Shown: positions 7,861-17,438, counted from the stretch's first letter. The stretch is 64,000 nt of DNA from Chryseobacterium taiwanense (GCF_000813825.1 NZ_JWTA01000005.1:434001-498000), one strand, 5' to 3'. Numbers and translations: made by a program. The notes: generated by a model from the letters alone, not told the origin.

Positions 7861-8613
7861 TTAGGACGTATGATACACTAAAAATTGTAAAAAACGGTCG
7901 TTTTGATTTTTAAAAAGCTCTTTAGGTGAAACTCCGGAGAGTTTTTTGATCTCTTTGATGAAATGAGACTGATCGGTAAAATTAAGCTGTGGAAACAGAT
8001 TTCCGTCTTTAATATGATGAAGAGAAGCCTGAAAACGTAAAATTTTACAGTAATATTTTAACGAGATTCCCAATTGTTTATTGAAATACCGGTTGATCTG
8101 GCGTTCGCTCCAAAAGATATGTTCGGAAAGGTCTTTAACGGTAATTTCCCCATGAGTGGAAAAAATAAGCTGAAATAATTTGCGCTTTCGCTCATCAATA
8201 TTTTCAGGTAATAGGGATTTAATTTTTTGAGAAGCTTTAGCGCAGAATTCCTCAAAGTCGTCAAGATCAGCAATACTGAAATCCCAGAAATTATTGGGTA
8301 ATTCTTTTCCACTGTTCACAAACTCTGCAATAGATTGATGCAGAATATATTCCAACGCAAGCGGATTGAAACTGATCGCAAAAAAAGTGGAAAACTCGGT
8401 TTCAGGCATCGTTTTGGGTTGGGTTTCCAGTCCCATCAAAACAATTTGAAATTGATTATCGGTGGTTTTACAGAAAAGCAGATCGATTTTTCCATTGGGA
8501 ATGATTACACCTTCCTTAAAGGTTGACAAATTTTGCAGAGAAGAATACCCATACACAAAGTCAGTAAGGGATTTTTCAGGTTTAATGAATTGATAGATTA
8601 ATTCGTTGCTCAT
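7861..8613 (-). CDS. AraC-family transcriptional regulator (250 aa)
   Basis: The C-terminal 110 residues form a double helix-turn-helix AraC domain (ITVKDLSEHIFWSERQINRYF, then FTDQSHFIKEIKKLSGVSP, the usual second-HTH signature). The N-terminal 130 residues look like the cupin-like sensor of the DUF6597 type (FVYGYSSL, IIPNGKIDLLF). It lies directly upstream of the Tet(X)-like monooxygenase (24 nt gap), so it likely controls that gene and itself. The ligand is unknown. Confidence 0.85.
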   Translation of the reverse strand: MSNELIYQFIKPEKSLTDFVYGYSSLQNLSTFKEGVIIPNGKIDLLFCKTTDNQFQIVLMGLETQPKTMPETEFSTFFAISFNPLALEYILHQSIAEFVNSGKELPNNFWDFSIADLDDFEEFCAKASQKIKSLLPENIDERKRKLFQLIFSTHGEITVKDLSEHIFWSERQINRYFNKQLGISLKYYCKILRFQASLHHIKDGNLFPQLNFTDQSHFIKEIKKLSGVSPKELFKNQNDRFLQFLVYHTS

Positions 8614-8736
8614 GCTTTGTCTATGACCTGTTTCAGTAGAACGAATTTACAGTTTTCTTATTTTTATAGATGGATATTAACAGAAAAATTTCACATATAT
8701 ATACTACGTTATTAATATACCTGTTTAAATTTTTTA

Positions 8737-8902
8737 TTTAACCACAAAAGGCACAAAAGATTCATATAATACATTTAAAGTTGAACATTAGGCTGAAAAA
8801 AGAACATCCAAGTTTTTAAAAATCTTTGATTTTTATCCTTTTGAGAACTTTCAGTATCTCTTAGCATCTTTATAAATCGCTTTTGTATCTTTTGTGGTTA
8901 AT
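8737..8902. repeat. MITE-like intergenic element with terminal inverted repeats
   Basis: A 166-bp segment bounded by inverted copies of TTAACCACAAAAG followed by a related ACAAAAG (about 20 of 22 positions match between the ends). It fills most of the 322-bp gap between two AraC genes. No ORF is seen inside. No other copy occurs in the window, so its repeat nature is inferred from structure. Confidence 0.45.
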
Positions 8903-8935
8903 TTTAATATGAGTTTAAACATACTTAATAATAAA

Positions 8936-9805
8936 TCAGCTAACCTTAAATTTCTTCGGAGATTTTCCGGTGATCTGAGTAAATTTTCTGTAGAAATATT
9001 CCAGTGTGTTAAATCCGGATTCAAAACAGATATTTTTAATGTCAATTTCCGGATTATTGATCAGAAGCTGTTTTGCGTGTTCTATTCTTAGCTCGATAAT
9101 ATATTCAACAGGAGTACAGCTGTACGTATTTTTAAATTTTTTGAAAAGATTGGCTTCGCTCATTCCTGCAACCGATGCGAGTTTTTTTATGGTGATGGGT
9201 TCTCTGTAATTTTGCTTTATAAAATGGACTACTTCCTGAAGACCATGCTGTACATTTTCTGCTTTATTGGGATGAAGAAGAAGATGTTTGGCGTTGGTTT
9301 TCATCAGTTCATAGATCAGTTCTTTAAGACTCAGGCTCAAAAGAAAATCTGAAGTTCCGTTCAATGTATCATCTATTCTTCGGTTGTAAAGATTCGTTAA
9401 ACTTCTCCACAAAGATTCATCAGAGCTCACAAATTTTTTCACAGCGTTTTCCTTCATCATGATTCCTGTCTTATCCCAATCTGGATGCCAGTTTTCGATG
9501 ACCTCGGAAAAAACGTTATCAATATATTCCTGCTCTATATTTAAAACCAGACATTTCGTCGGTTCCTGAAAGACAGGATGAATATCTATACTTAATTCCT
9601 TTTTACAGGGCGGGATGAATACACTTCTTTCATTAAACTCAAACGTCTCTTCTTCACTGCGAATGATCTTATTACCGCTTAACATTAATGTGATGACGGG
9701 TTTCTCGAAATAGAAAGGGAAATCATGACATACTACATTCGTTTCAAATACATTCAATTCTCCAAAAGGAATGCTTAAAACTGTTCTTTCTTCGATCTTT
9801 TCCAT
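8936..9805 (-). CDS. AraC-family transcriptional regulator (289 aa)
   Basis: N-terminal AraC_N-type ligand-binding region (residues about 15-170, with FIPPCKKEL) and C-terminal AraC HTH domain: ITIKKLASVAGMSEANLFKKF and ICFESGFNTLEYFYRKFTQITGKSPKKF, both typical. It is divergent from the aldehyde dehydrogenase/GMC oxidoreductase operon with a 103-bp shared intergenic region. No good TAnnTTTG box is seen in front of that operon, which would fit activator-dependent expression (inference). It probably senses an alcohol, aldehyde or related metabolite. Confidence 0.88.
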   Translation of the reverse strand: MEKIEERTVLSIPFGELNVFETNVVCHDFPFYFEKPVITLMLSGNKIIRSEEETFEFNERSVFIPPCKKELSIDIHPVFQEPTKCLVLNIEQEYIDNVFSEVIENWHPDWDKTGIMMKENAVKKFVSSDESLWRSLTNLYNRRIDDTLNGTSDFLLSLSLKELIYELMKTNAKHLLLHPNKAENVQHGLQEVVHFIKQNYREPITIKKLASVAGMSEANLFKKFKNTYSCTPVEYIIELRIEHAKQLLINNPEIDIKNICFESGFNTLEYFYRKFTQITGKSPKKFKVS

Positions 9806-9908
9806 TATAGCATAGAGTTTAGGTTAAAAAAAATAGAGAATAAGTAAATGATTTATATCATGTTTTTGTCATTTTCGAGCTATGTAAAATACAAAATAAT
9901 TTAAAACA

Positions 9909-11315
9909 ATGGAAAATACCTCATTTGTAAAAGAAAGCACCACCGAAGATACCGGATTTTTATCGCTAAACCCCTCTACTTTAGAGGTTATCGGTAAAGT
10001 GAACAATACCTCAAAAGAAGAAATAAACGCTACAATAAACAAAGCAAAGATTGCCCAAAAACTATGGTCGGCAAGACCGGATTCAGAAAGAAAGGAGATT
10101 TTATTGAAAGTTGCAGAAGCTTTACAGCAAAACGCTCAGCAGTTGGCAGAATGGATTACGCGTGAACAGGGAAAACCATTAAGCGGACCGGGCTCAAATT
10201 TTGAAATGCAGGCTTGCGTTGGCTGGACTCAGGTTCCTGCTTCATTGGATGTACCGGAAGAAATTGTTTTTGAAGATGAAACCAGAAAAGATGTTTTATA
10301 CAGAAAACCCATCGGAGTGGTGGCTGCAATTGCTCCGTGGAACTGGCCTTTGATGATCGCAATATGGCAGATTATTCCGTCTTTGAGAATGGGAAATGCG
10401 GTCATCCTGAAGCCTTCAGAATATACAACGTTCTCTACATTAGAAATGATCAAAGTGATTAACTCTGTGCTTCCTGAAGATGTTTTGCAGGTGGTTACCG
10501 GAAGAGGAGAAGTGGGTTCGTATCTTACAGCACATCCTGAAATCGGAAAAATTATGTTTACCGGATCTATCGCGACCGGAAAAAAAGTAATCGAAGCATC
10601 TTCTAAAAATATGGCTCGATTAACATTGGAATGTGGCGGAAATGATGCCGGAATTATTTTACCGGGGCTTGACCTTACTAAACATATTGACAATATTTTC
10701 TGGGGAGCGTTTCTTAATATGGGACAAACCTGTGCCTGCTTAAAAAGATTATATGTTCATGAAGACGATTATGAAAAAGTAGCTAAAGCTTTAGCGGATT
10801 ATTCTTCCCATATTCCGATGGGTGATGGAGCAAATGAAGCGAATGTTTTAGGGCCTATTCAAAATAAAATGCAGTTTGATAAAATTCAGGATCTGATCGC
10901 TGATTCTGAAAATATAGGTGCGGATTTCTTATTTACAGGTCAGAAACCAGATTCAGAAGGGTATTTCATTCCTGTTACTCTTATCGGAAATGTGGATAAC
11001 GGAAACAGAATTGTTGATGAAGAGCAGTTCGGACCGGTTTTACCGATCATCAAATATAAAACAATTGAAGAAGCCATAGCAAAAGCAAACGATTCGGAAA
11101 ACGGTTTGGGAGCTTCAGTCTGGAGTGACAATATAAAAGAAGCCGAAGAAGTTGCCGGTCAGCTGGAAGCAGGAACGGTATGGATCAATCAGCATGGAGC
11201 GATCAACCCTTTTGTGCCGTTCGGAGGGGCAAAACAATCCGGTTACGGAGTGGAATTCGGAATAGAGGGATTAAAAGCGGTGACGGTTCCAAAAGTAATC
11301 AGCATTAAAAAGTAG
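9909..11315 (+). CDS. NAD(P)-dependent aldehyde dehydrogenase (468 aa)
   Basis: Oxidises an aldehyde to a carboxylate. Visible motifs: APWNWPLM (cofactor entrance), KPSEYT, FTGSIATGK (Rossmann GxxxxG), general base E241 in LECGGND, catalytic C275 in MGQTCACLKR and the C-terminal EEQFGPVLP motif. The LECGGND form, with Cys after Glu, is unusual compared with the common ELGGK. The next gene, 21 nt downstream, is a GMC oxidoreductase, so the pair likely converts an alcohol to its acid in two steps, as BetA/BetB do for choline. The substrate is not proven, so no bet symbol is given. Confidence 0.9.
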   Translation: MENTSFVKESTTEDTGFLSLNPSTLEVIGKVNNTSKEEINATINKAKIAQKLWSARPDSERKEILLKVAEALQQNAQQLAEWITREQGKPLSGPGSNFEMQACVGWTQVPASLDVPEEIVFEDETRKDVLYRKPIGVVAAIAPWNWPLMIAIWQIIPSLRMGNAVILKPSEYTTFSTLEMIKVINSVLPEDVLQVVTGRGEVGSYLTAHPEIGKIMFTGSIATGKKVIEASSKNMARLTLECGGNDAGIILPGLDLTKHIDNIFWGAFLNMGQTCACLKRLYVHEDDYEKVAKALADYSSHIPMGDGANEANVLGPIQNKMQFDKIQDLIADSENIGADFLFTGQKPDSEGYFIPVTLIGNVDNGNRIVDEEQFGPVLPIIKYKTIEEAIAKANDSENGLGASVWSDNIKEAEEVAGQLEAGTVWINQHGAINPFVPFGGAKQSGYGVEFGIEGLKAVTVPKVISIKK

Positions 11316-11336
11316 AACAATACAAATTAAAACTAT

Positions 11337-12887
11337 ATGAAATACGATTTTATCATTGTCGGATCAGGTTCGGCAGGTGCAGTAATTGCCAACAGATTAA
11401 GCGAAAACTCAACTATAAATGTACTTCTCTTAGAAGCCGGTTCAGAAGACAATATTCCCGAAGTTCATGCACAGGCAGGCTGGCCTGCAATATGGAATAC
11501 GGAGAGAGACTGGGCATATCACACAGTTCCTCAGGAAAGTGGTGGAAACAATACAAGATATTGGCCGAGAGGAAAAACATTGGGCGGTTCAAGTTCCATC
11601 AACGGAATGATTTACATCAGAGGTCACAGACAAGATTACGATCATTGGGCTTATAACGGATGTGTAGGTTGGGATTGGGAAAGTGTTTTACCTTATTTTA
11701 AAAAGTCCGAAACACACGAAGACGGTGAAGATGAAACTCACGGAGGAAACGGACCTCTTTTTGTGAGCCGTATCAAAACTCCGAATCCGATTTCTATAAG
11801 CGCTCTTAAAGCCTGTACAGAATTGGGATTTCCTGAAACAGATGATTTTAATAAAGAAATTTGGGGATCAGGTTTAAACCATCTTACTGTTGGTAAGGAC
11901 GGAAAAAGATGTTCTACCGCAAAAGCTTTTTTAGACCCTGTAAAATCGAGAGAAAACCTGGAAATTCATACCAACGCATTAGCTCAGAAGTTACTTTTTG
12001 AAGGCGATCGATGTGTTGGGGTTTTATATTTAAAAAACGGAGAATTAGTAGAAGCAAGAGCCGATAAAGAAGTGATTGTTTCCTGCGGAACGATAGAATC
12101 TGCAAAACTTCTGATGCTTTCAGGGATTGGAGATAAAAATGAACTGGAATCTGTCGGTATTTCTGTTGTAAAACACCTGAAAGGAGTAGGTAAAAATCTT
12201 CAGGACCATCTTTTGACCAGTGTTATTTTTAAAGCTAAAAAAGAAATTCCGGCTCCGGAAGCCAATCTTTTGGAAGCACAATTATTCTGGAAAAGTAAAG
12301 AAGAAATGGTTTTTCCGGATCTGCAGCCTTTATTTATGGGACTTCCGTATTACAGCCCCGGTTTTACAGGTCCTGAAAATGCGTTCACTTTCTGTGCGGG
12401 ATTTATCCGTCCTGCAAGTCGTGGGTATATCAAATTAATCTCTTCAGATCCGTCAGTTTCACCGGAAATAGATCCAAAATATCTTTCTGAAGAATCTGAT
12501 CTGGAAGCATTGTACAGATGTGTTGAAATCTGTCGTGAAATGGGAAGAACCGAAGCTATGAAAGAATGGAACGACGGTGAAATTTATCCGGGAGAAGGCA
12601 AAACCAAAGAAGAAGTCTTAGATTATATTAAAAAATCCTGCTCAACCTATCATCACATGACAGGAACCTGCAAAATGGGAATCGACAGCCATTCAGTTGT
12701 TGATCCGAGACTAAAAGTTTACGGAATCAAAGGATTGCGTGTTGCGGATGCTTCCATTATGCCCGATGTGGTTTCAGGAAACACCAATGCTCCGACCATT
12801 ATGATTGGGGAAAAAGCTGCTGATATGATCAAAGAAGATCATGGAATTAAGCAGTCAAGTTCCTCAAAGAATATGTCAATGGCGTAA
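11337..12887 (+). CDS. GMC-family FAD-dependent alcohol (choline-like) dehydrogenase (516 aa)
   Basis: Glucose-methanol-choline oxidoreductase. FAD-binding [13 protein letters not shown] at residues 8-20, LLLEAG, the GMC signature [20 protein letters not shown], the second signature SGIGD, and the C-terminal catalytic region [12 protein letters not shown] with [17 protein letters not shown]. The sequence follows the BetA/alcohol dehydrogenase branch. It shares an operon with the aldehyde dehydrogenase and is followed by a terminator. Substrate could be choline or another alcohol; not decidable here. Confidence 0.9.
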   Translation: MKYDFIIVGSGSAGAVIANRLSENSTINVLLLEAGSEDNIPEVHAQAGWPAIWNTERDWAYHTVPQESGGNNTRYWPRGKTLGGSSSINGMIYIRGHRQDYDHWAYNGCVGWDWESVLPYFKKSETHEDGEDETHGGNGPLFVSRIKTPNPISISALKACTELGFPETDDFNKEIWGSGLNHLTVGKDGKRCSTAKAFLDPVKSRENLEIHTNALAQKLLFEGDRCVGVLYLKNGELVEARADKEVIVSCGTIESAKLLMLSGIGDKNELESVGISVVKHLKGVGKNLQDHLLTSVIFKAKKEIPAPEANLLEAQLFWKSKEEMVFPDLQPLFMGLPYYSPGFTGPENAFTFCAGFIRPASRGYIKLISSDPSVSPEIDPKYLSEESDLEALYRCVEICREMGRTEAMKEWNDGEIYPGEGKTKEEVLDYIKKSCSTYHHMTGTCKMGIDSHSVVDPRLKVYGIKGLRVADASIMPDVVSGNTNAPTIMIGEKAADMIKEDHGIKQSSSSKNMSMA

Positions 12888-12927
12888 AATCTGCTTCAAT
12901 TAATGTAAAAGAAAGTTCAGAAATTCG

Positions 12928-12961
12928 AAAGTTATCTCATGAAAATGAGGTAACTTTTTTA
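12928..12961 (+). terminator. Terminator after the ALDH/GMC operon
   Basis: AAAGTTATCTCAT-GAAA-ATGAGGTAACTTT, stem of 13 bp with one mismatch, then TTT. Confidence 0.8.
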
Positions 12962-12992
12962 TCTTTAATTCAAATAAAAGCTTTGCAGGGCT

Positions 12993-13000
12993 TACCTTTG
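12993..13000 (+). promoter_or_regulatory. -7 promoter box for the thioesterase gene
   Basis: TACCTTTG, 16 nt upstream of the ATG at 13017. Confidence 0.55.
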
Positions 13001-13016
13001 CAGTAAACAGAATATA

Positions 13017-13439
13017 ATGACTCCGGAAAAAAGAAAACTCATTACAGACAGCTTCAGCCGCTCCGAAACCCTGAAATTTTACAAAGCAGAATTATTGGCG
13101 GTAGAAACCGATTATATTTCCATCAAAATTCCAAAAATGGAAATGATGACCAGAAAAGCAGGAATGTTCAACGGTGCAATGATCGCTTCTTTGGTAGATG
13201 TTTCTTCAGGATATGCAGCTGTAAGTCATTATGCAGAAGATTGCTATGTGGTGACGGTTGAGCTGAAGGTCAATTATTTAAGACCGGCGATAGGAGACGC
13301 ACTGGTTTCAAAATCTTATGTGATAAAAGGAGGAGGAAAGATAAGCGTGGTAAGAACTGAAATTTATGTTGTAGATGAAAATGGAGAAAATGAAAGCCAT
13401 GCAGCCACTTCATTGGTAACGATGATGAAGATAAAATAA
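13017..13439 (+). CDS. PaaI-family hotdog-fold thioesterase (140 aa)
   Basis: Single hotdog domain: the central helix region MFNGAMIASLVDVSSGYAA has the N-G-x-x-x-x-x-x-D pattern of PaaI/YbgC-like acyl-CoA thioesterases, followed by VTVELKVNYLRPAIGD (the canonical beta strand of the family). It probably hydrolyses an acyl- or aryl-CoA. Has its own -7 box. The 4TM protein follows 79 nt later and could share the transcript. Confidence 0.83.
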   Translation: MTPEKRKLITDSFSRSETLKFYKAELLAVETDYISIKIPKMEMMTRKAGMFNGAMIASLVDVSSGYAAVSHYAEDCYVVTVELKVNYLRPAIGDALVSKSYVIKGGGKISVVRTEIYVVDENGENESHAATSLVTMMKIK

Positions 13440-13518
13440 ACAGGATAAAAACTTTTTCACATGAAAATGGAATGAGTTTTGTTCGGTGGTTACTACGAAT
13501 AATAAAAAAATAAATAAC

Positions 13519-13863
13519 ATGAACTTAATTATCCGATTACTGATCACTGCAATTGTAGCATATCTTTTAACGAAAATTTTGCCGGGAGTACATTTTGAAG
13601 GATTCAGCACAGCTATTATTTTTGCCATCGTTCTGGGCGTTCTGAATGTAATCGTAAAACCGATATTAAGCTTATTCGGATTACCGCTTACCATTATTAC
13701 ATTAGGTTTCTTTGCATTAGTAATCAATGCTTTAATTATCCTGATCGCAGATTACTTTATTGATAGCATGGAGATCAATGGTTTCTGGTGGGCGTTTATT
13801 TTCAGTATTTTGCTGTCAATTATTACCTCTTTGGCCAATTCAATCTTTTCAGATGGAGATTAA
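13519..13863 (+). CDS. Phage holin family / YvlD-like membrane protein (114 aa)
   Basis: Four hydrophobic segments with the conserved middle ILGVLNVIVKPILSLFGLPLTIITLG (here VLGVLNVIVKPILSLFGLP), the signature of the DUF360/YvlD family often named phage holin family although it is chromosomal and not a lysis gene. I chose ATG 13519 (MNLIIRLL) since the upstream in-frame codons (13486 on) add hydrophilic residues outside the family. Function unknown; in Firmicutes relatives are linked to envelope stress. Confidence 0.8.
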   Translation: MNLIIRLLITAIVAYLLTKILPGVHFEGFSTAIIFAIVLGVLNVIVKPILSLFGLPLTIITLGFFALVINALIILIADYFIDSMEINGFWWAFIFSILLSIITSLANSIFSDGD

Positions 13864-13890
13864 TGAAAAATCTCTTTAATAATACAAGCA

Positions 13891-13927
13891 GAATCCGTCA
13901 GTTTTTAATTGGCGGATTTTCTTTTTA
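13891..13927 (+). terminator. Terminator after the YvlD-like gene
   Basis: AATCCGTC / GGCGGATT stem (one G-U pair) followed by a T-rich TTTTCTTTTT. Confidence 0.7.
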
Positions 13928-13980
13928 AAACACCAATAACTTTAAATGTTAATTCTTTCGTTCATTTTTATTTTAAATAT

Positions 13981-13988
13981 TAACTTTG
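13981..13988 (+). promoter_or_regulatory. -7 promoter box for the S9 peptidase gene
   Basis: TAACTTTG, 71 nt upstream of the chosen start at 14059. Confidence 0.55.
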
Positions 13989-14058
13989 GCAATCTTTGAA
14001 TTTAGGAATATGAAGTCTCGTGAGATTTTATATATCCGCTAAAAATGAATATCAGAAT

Positions 14059-16053
14059 ATGAAACTTAAGTACAGTCTGCTGGCTTTGGCAGCTCCGCTT
14101 TTAATGAATGCACAACAACTAATGACGCCTGAGATCCTATGGACTTTGAAAAAAGTGGGAGTACAGGCAGTTTCACCGGATCAGTCTTCACTTATCTATA
14201 AAGTGGGGCAGGTTGATCTTAAAACTGAAAAAACGAAAAGTGAGAACTATTTCTTAAACGTTCTTAATAATCAGTCTGCAAAAATCGATTTTGGCAAGAA
14301 AGCACTTATCCAGTGGGATAAAAATGGAATTTATGCTCAGGAAGGAGATAAGATTTTTCTTTCAAAAGACAATGGTAAAACATGGTCAGAATTCTACACG
14401 ATCGGTGAAGCTGATAATGTAGTCATTTCTCCGGATGGTAAAAAAATAGCTTTCAGTAAGCAGGTTTTGGTGGAAAAAGTAATGGGAAAAGACAAATATT
14501 CCGATACCCCAAAAACGACGGCACAGGTATATACAGATCTTAATCACAGACACTGGGATTACTTTAATGAAGGGAAATACAATCATGTTTTTGTAGTCAA
14601 TACTTCAGATAAAGTAGATGCTGCAAAAGATTTACTGGACGGAAAAATGTGGGATTCCCCTCAAAGACCTTTCGGTGGGGCAGAAGATTTCATCTGGAGC
14701 CCGGATTCTGCACAGCTTTTATACGTAACGAAACCAAAAAGCGGTAAAGAATATTCTACAAGTACCAATACAGATATTTTCGCGTACGATTTGGCTTCAG
14801 GAACTACAAAAAACCTTACGGAAGCTAATAAAGGATATGATGTAAACCCAAAATTCAGTCCGGACGGAAAATCTTTGATCTGGCAGAGTATGGCCAGAGA
14901 CGGCTATGAAGCAGACAAGAATGATGTAAAAATCATGGACTGGAAATCCGGAAAAATTTCAAACTTAACGAGCGGTTGGGATGAAAGCGTTTCCGGAGAT
15001 GTTTTCTGGAGCGGAGATTCTAAAACGATTTATTTCACAGCAGCTTTCAGAGGAACAAAACAATTGTTCTCATTAGATCCGAAAAGTAACAAAGTTCAGC
15101 AAATCACAAAAGGTGATTTTGATGTGAATGAAATCTTCGCAGATCAGAAAAGCTCGCTGTTGGTAGGAAGAACAGATATCAATCATGCCACCGATATTTT
15201 CTCTGTCAATATTAAAAACGGAGAAATGAAGCAGATTACTGAAGCAAATAAAGACATGTACTCTAAATTAGCTCAGGGAAAATCTGAACTGAAAATGGTG
15301 AAGACTTCTGACGGAAAAGAAATGGGAGTATGGTTCCACTATCCGCCAAACTTCGATCCAAGTAAAAAATATCCGACTTTAGTATATTGTCAAGGAGGTC
15401 CGCAATCTGCATTAACACAGTTTTTCAGCACAAGATGGAACTTTGCTTTAATGGCAGCAAACGGATACATCGTAGTGGCTCCAAACAGAAGAGGAATGCC
15501 GGGTTGGGGAACAAAATGGAATGAAGAGATCTCAAGAGATTGGGGAGGACAGCCGATGAGAGATTATTTGGCAGCTACAGACTATGCTAAAACATTACCT
15601 TATGTAGATGGAGACAGAGTAGCGGCAGTAGGAGCAAGCTATGGAGGATATAGCGTATTTATGTTAGCTGGAATTCACGAGAACAGATTCAAAACATTTA
15701 TCGCTCACGATGGATTATTTGATATGAAATCTTGGTATTTAACGACTGAAGAACTTTGGTTTGCAAACTGGGATTTAGGTTCTCCATGGGAAAAACCATT
15801 GCCGAAAGCGTATACAGAATTCAATCCGAGTAATTTTGTTGATAAATGGAATAAACCAATTATGATCGTTCAGGGAGGAATTGATTTCAGAGTTCCTTAC
15901 GAACAAGGTCAGGAAGCTTTCCAGGCTGCAAAAATGAGAGGATTAAAATCAAAACTGGTATACTTCCCGAACGAAAACCACTGGGTACTTCACCCGCAAA
16001 ATGGATTGGTTTGGCAAAGAGAATTCTTTGACTGGTTAAAAGAAACACTTTAA
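14059..16053 (+). CDS. S9 family (prolyl oligopeptidase) secreted peptidase, DPP5-like (664 aa)
   Basis: Serine peptidase with a beta-propeller N-terminal half (repeated SPDGKxxxW-type blades, e.g. ISPDGKKIAFSK, FSPDGKSLIWQS) and a C-terminal alpha/beta hydrolase. Catalytic triad as read: S527 (GASYGGYS), D609 (GGIDFRVP) and H641 (ENHWVL). The chosen ATG at 14059 gives a clean signal peptide (MKLKYSLLALAAPLLMNAQ); the longer ORF from 14020 would bury it. It therefore acts in the periplasm, removing dipeptides or acyl-amino acids from peptides. Overall plan fits dipeptidyl-peptidase 5 of Bacteroidota, but this is not certain. Confidence 0.9.
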   Translation: MKLKYSLLALAAPLLMNAQQLMTPEILWTLKKVGVQAVSPDQSSLIYKVGQVDLKTEKTKSENYFLNVLNNQSAKIDFGKKALIQWDKNGIYAQEGDKIFLSKDNGKTWSEFYTIGEADNVVISPDGKKIAFSKQVLVEKVMGKDKYSDTPKTTAQVYTDLNHRHWDYFNEGKYNHVFVVNTSDKVDAAKDLLDGKMWDSPQRPFGGAEDFIWSPDSAQLLYVTKPKSGKEYSTSTNTDIFAYDLASGTTKNLTEANKGYDVNPKFSPDGKSLIWQSMARDGYEADKNDVKIMDWKSGKISNLTSGWDESVSGDVFWSGDSKTIYFTAAFRGTKQLFSLDPKSNKVQQITKGDFDVNEIFADQKSSLLVGRTDINHATDIFSVNIKNGEMKQITEANKDMYSKLAQGKSELKMVKTSDGKEMGVWFHYPPNFDPSKKYPTLVYCQGGPQSALTQFFSTRWNFALMAANGYIVVAPNRRGMPGWGTKWNEEISRDWGGQPMRDYLAATDYAKTLPYVDGDRVAAVGASYGGYSVFMLAGIHENRFKTFIAHDGLFDMKSWYLTTEELWFANWDLGSPWEKPLPKAYTEFNPSNFVDKWNKPIMIVQGGIDFRVPYEQGQEAFQAAKMRGLKSKLVYFPNENHWVLHPQNGLVWQREFFDWLKETL

Positions 16054-16109
16054 AAATTAAAAGATAAGAATCAATAATTAAAAATAATTTGTTCTGAAAA
16101 ATATCAATA

Positions 16110-16140
16110 GGAGCGGGCTTTAGCCCGCTTTTTGTTTTAT
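16110..16140 (+). terminator. Terminator after the S9 peptidase gene
   Basis: AGCGGGCTTTAGCCCGCT hairpin followed by TTTTGTTTT. Confidence 0.8.
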
Positions 16141-16169
16141 AATAGGTAAATGGCTTTAGCCAAAATTTA

Positions 16170-16177
16170 TATATTTG
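16170..16177 (+). promoter_or_regulatory. -7 promoter box for the DNA glycosylase gene
   Basis: TATATTTG, ending 5 nt before the ATG at 16182, which would make the mRNA essentially leaderless. Confidence 0.5.
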
Positions 16178-16181
16178 AATC

Positions 16182-16673
16182 ATGCAAAACAGAATTTCTT
16201 CCTTTCCTCCGATCGTTGATGAAACCTCTAAAATTTTAATATTAGGCTCAATTCCCGGAGTGAAATCATTAGAAAAACAACAGTATTATGCCCATCCGCA
16301 AAACAAATTCTGGAAAATTATTTTTGAATTGTTTCATGAGGGCTTTACCGATGATTATGAAGAAAGAATCAATATACTAAAGAAAAACCATATTGCGCTT
16401 TGGGATGTTATTGATTCCTGCGAAAGAAAAGGAAGTCTCGATTCTGAAATCAAAAATGAAGAAGCCAATCAGATTGAAGAGCTTTTAGAACAGTATCCGA
16501 GTATTACAGCCATTTTCTGTAACGGAGGAAAATCATATAAAAACCTACAAAAAGTTCTAGGGAAAAATTTTAAAACCCCAATTATATTAATGCCCTCAAC
16601 AAGTCCGCTTCACACGGTTTCTTTTGAAAAGAAATTAGAAGAATGGAAAAGAATTTTGGAAGCTTTAAAATAA
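16182..16673 (+). CDS. DNA-deoxyinosine (hypoxanthine) glycosylase, UDG superfamily (163 aa)
   Basis: Base-excision repair enzyme. The N-terminal motif LGSIPGVKSLEKQQYYAHPQ followed by NKFW, and the C-terminal MPSTSPLH, are characteristic of the hypoxanthine-DNA glycosylase branch (family 6) of uracil-DNA glycosylases, distinct from Mug or Ung. It removes hypoxanthine arising from adenine deamination. No signal peptide; cytosolic. It has its own -7 box and is convergent with the AIM24 gene. Confidence 0.87.
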   Translation: MQNRISSFPPIVDETSKILILGSIPGVKSLEKQQYYAHPQNKFWKIIFELFHEGFTDDYEERINILKKNHIALWDVIDSCERKGSLDSEIKNEEANQIEELLEQYPSITAIFCNGGKSYKNLQKVLGKNFKTPIILMPSTSPLHTVSFEKKLEEWKRILEALK

Positions 16674-16677
16674 AAAA

Positions 16678-16697
16678 CAGGAATAGTTTTATTCCTG
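16678..16697. terminator. Weak hairpin between convergent genes
   Basis: CAGGAAT/ATTCCTG stem with loop AGTTTT, without a clear T-run on the plus side but A-rich flank on the left. Confidence 0.4.
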
Positions 16698-16727
16698 CCT
16701 AAATTTATCTAATATAAAAATTAAAAT

Positions 16728-17420
16728 TTATTTCTCAATTCTATAAACTTCCTCATAAGGCTGAATCAAAACCCATCCATTTCCTGAAAACTTCATTTGA
16801 AACTCTTCACCACTTCCTCTTCCCATCAAACTTTTGAAAGAAACATTTGTTTTTAGCTCTGGACTTAGATTTCCAGACCAGGCAACTGTTGCATTGGGAT
16901 CTGTGAAAACAGGCGCATCAGGAGTTACCATTAATGTCAATGGTTCACCATGAGTAGTCATTGCAATGTGTCCTGTACCGGAAAGTTTTACCTGAAAAAG
17001 TCCACCAGACATTACACCAGCAATACTTTTTAACATCGTGATGTCACTTTTTATACTCTGATCGTGTGCTAAAACATCGTTTCCGTTTACACAAACTGCT
17101 TCGTTGTTAAGATACAGAATACGGACTTTTTTTCCTTCGTCAGCAACGTATAATTTTCCGGTTCCTTCAGCTTTCATCAGCTTGGAACCTTCTCCGCTAA
17201 TCGCTTTTTTTAATAGATTTCCAATTCCTCCGGAAAGCATTCCCTGTCTTTCAAAATTGATGCTACCAACATAACCAACCATACTTCCCCTCTTTGTCCA
17301 TACAGATTGGTTGTTTAAATTGATTTCTAAAAGTGCTGGTTTTTCCAGTTCAAAATAATCTCTTTCTTGTGGATTTTCTTTTGTCTCGTTTACAAAAGAT
17401 TCAATTGAATATTTGCTCAT
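16728..17420 (-). CDS. AIM24 family protein (230 aa)
   Basis: Beta-rich protein of the AIM24/TIGR00266 family: repeated segments such as GTGKLYVADEGKKVRIL, FQVKLSGTGHIAMTTHGEP and FQMKFSGNGWVLIQPYE are the family's glycine-marked strands. Members form trefoil-like folds; the bacterial role is unknown. Preceded on the minus strand by a TATTTTTG -7 box. Convergent with the glycosylase gene. Confidence 0.85.
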   Translation of the reverse strand: MSKYSIESFVNETKENPQERDYFELEKPALLEINLNNQSVWTKRGSMVGYVGSINFERQGMLSGGIGNLLKKAISGEGSKLMKAEGTGKLYVADEGKKVRILYLNNEAVCVNGNDVLAHDQSIKSDITMLKSIAGVMSGGLFQVKLSGTGHIAMTTHGEPLTLMVTPDAPVFTDPNATVAWSGNLSPELKTNVSFKSLMGRGSGEEFQMKFSGNGWVLIQPYEEVYRIEK

Positions 17421-17438
17421 AGTGTAATTTTAAAGCCC

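Noticed and set aside
10229..10693. 154-codon minus-strand ORF inside the aldehyde dehydrogenase
   Set aside because: Antisense shadow of the conserved ALDH core.
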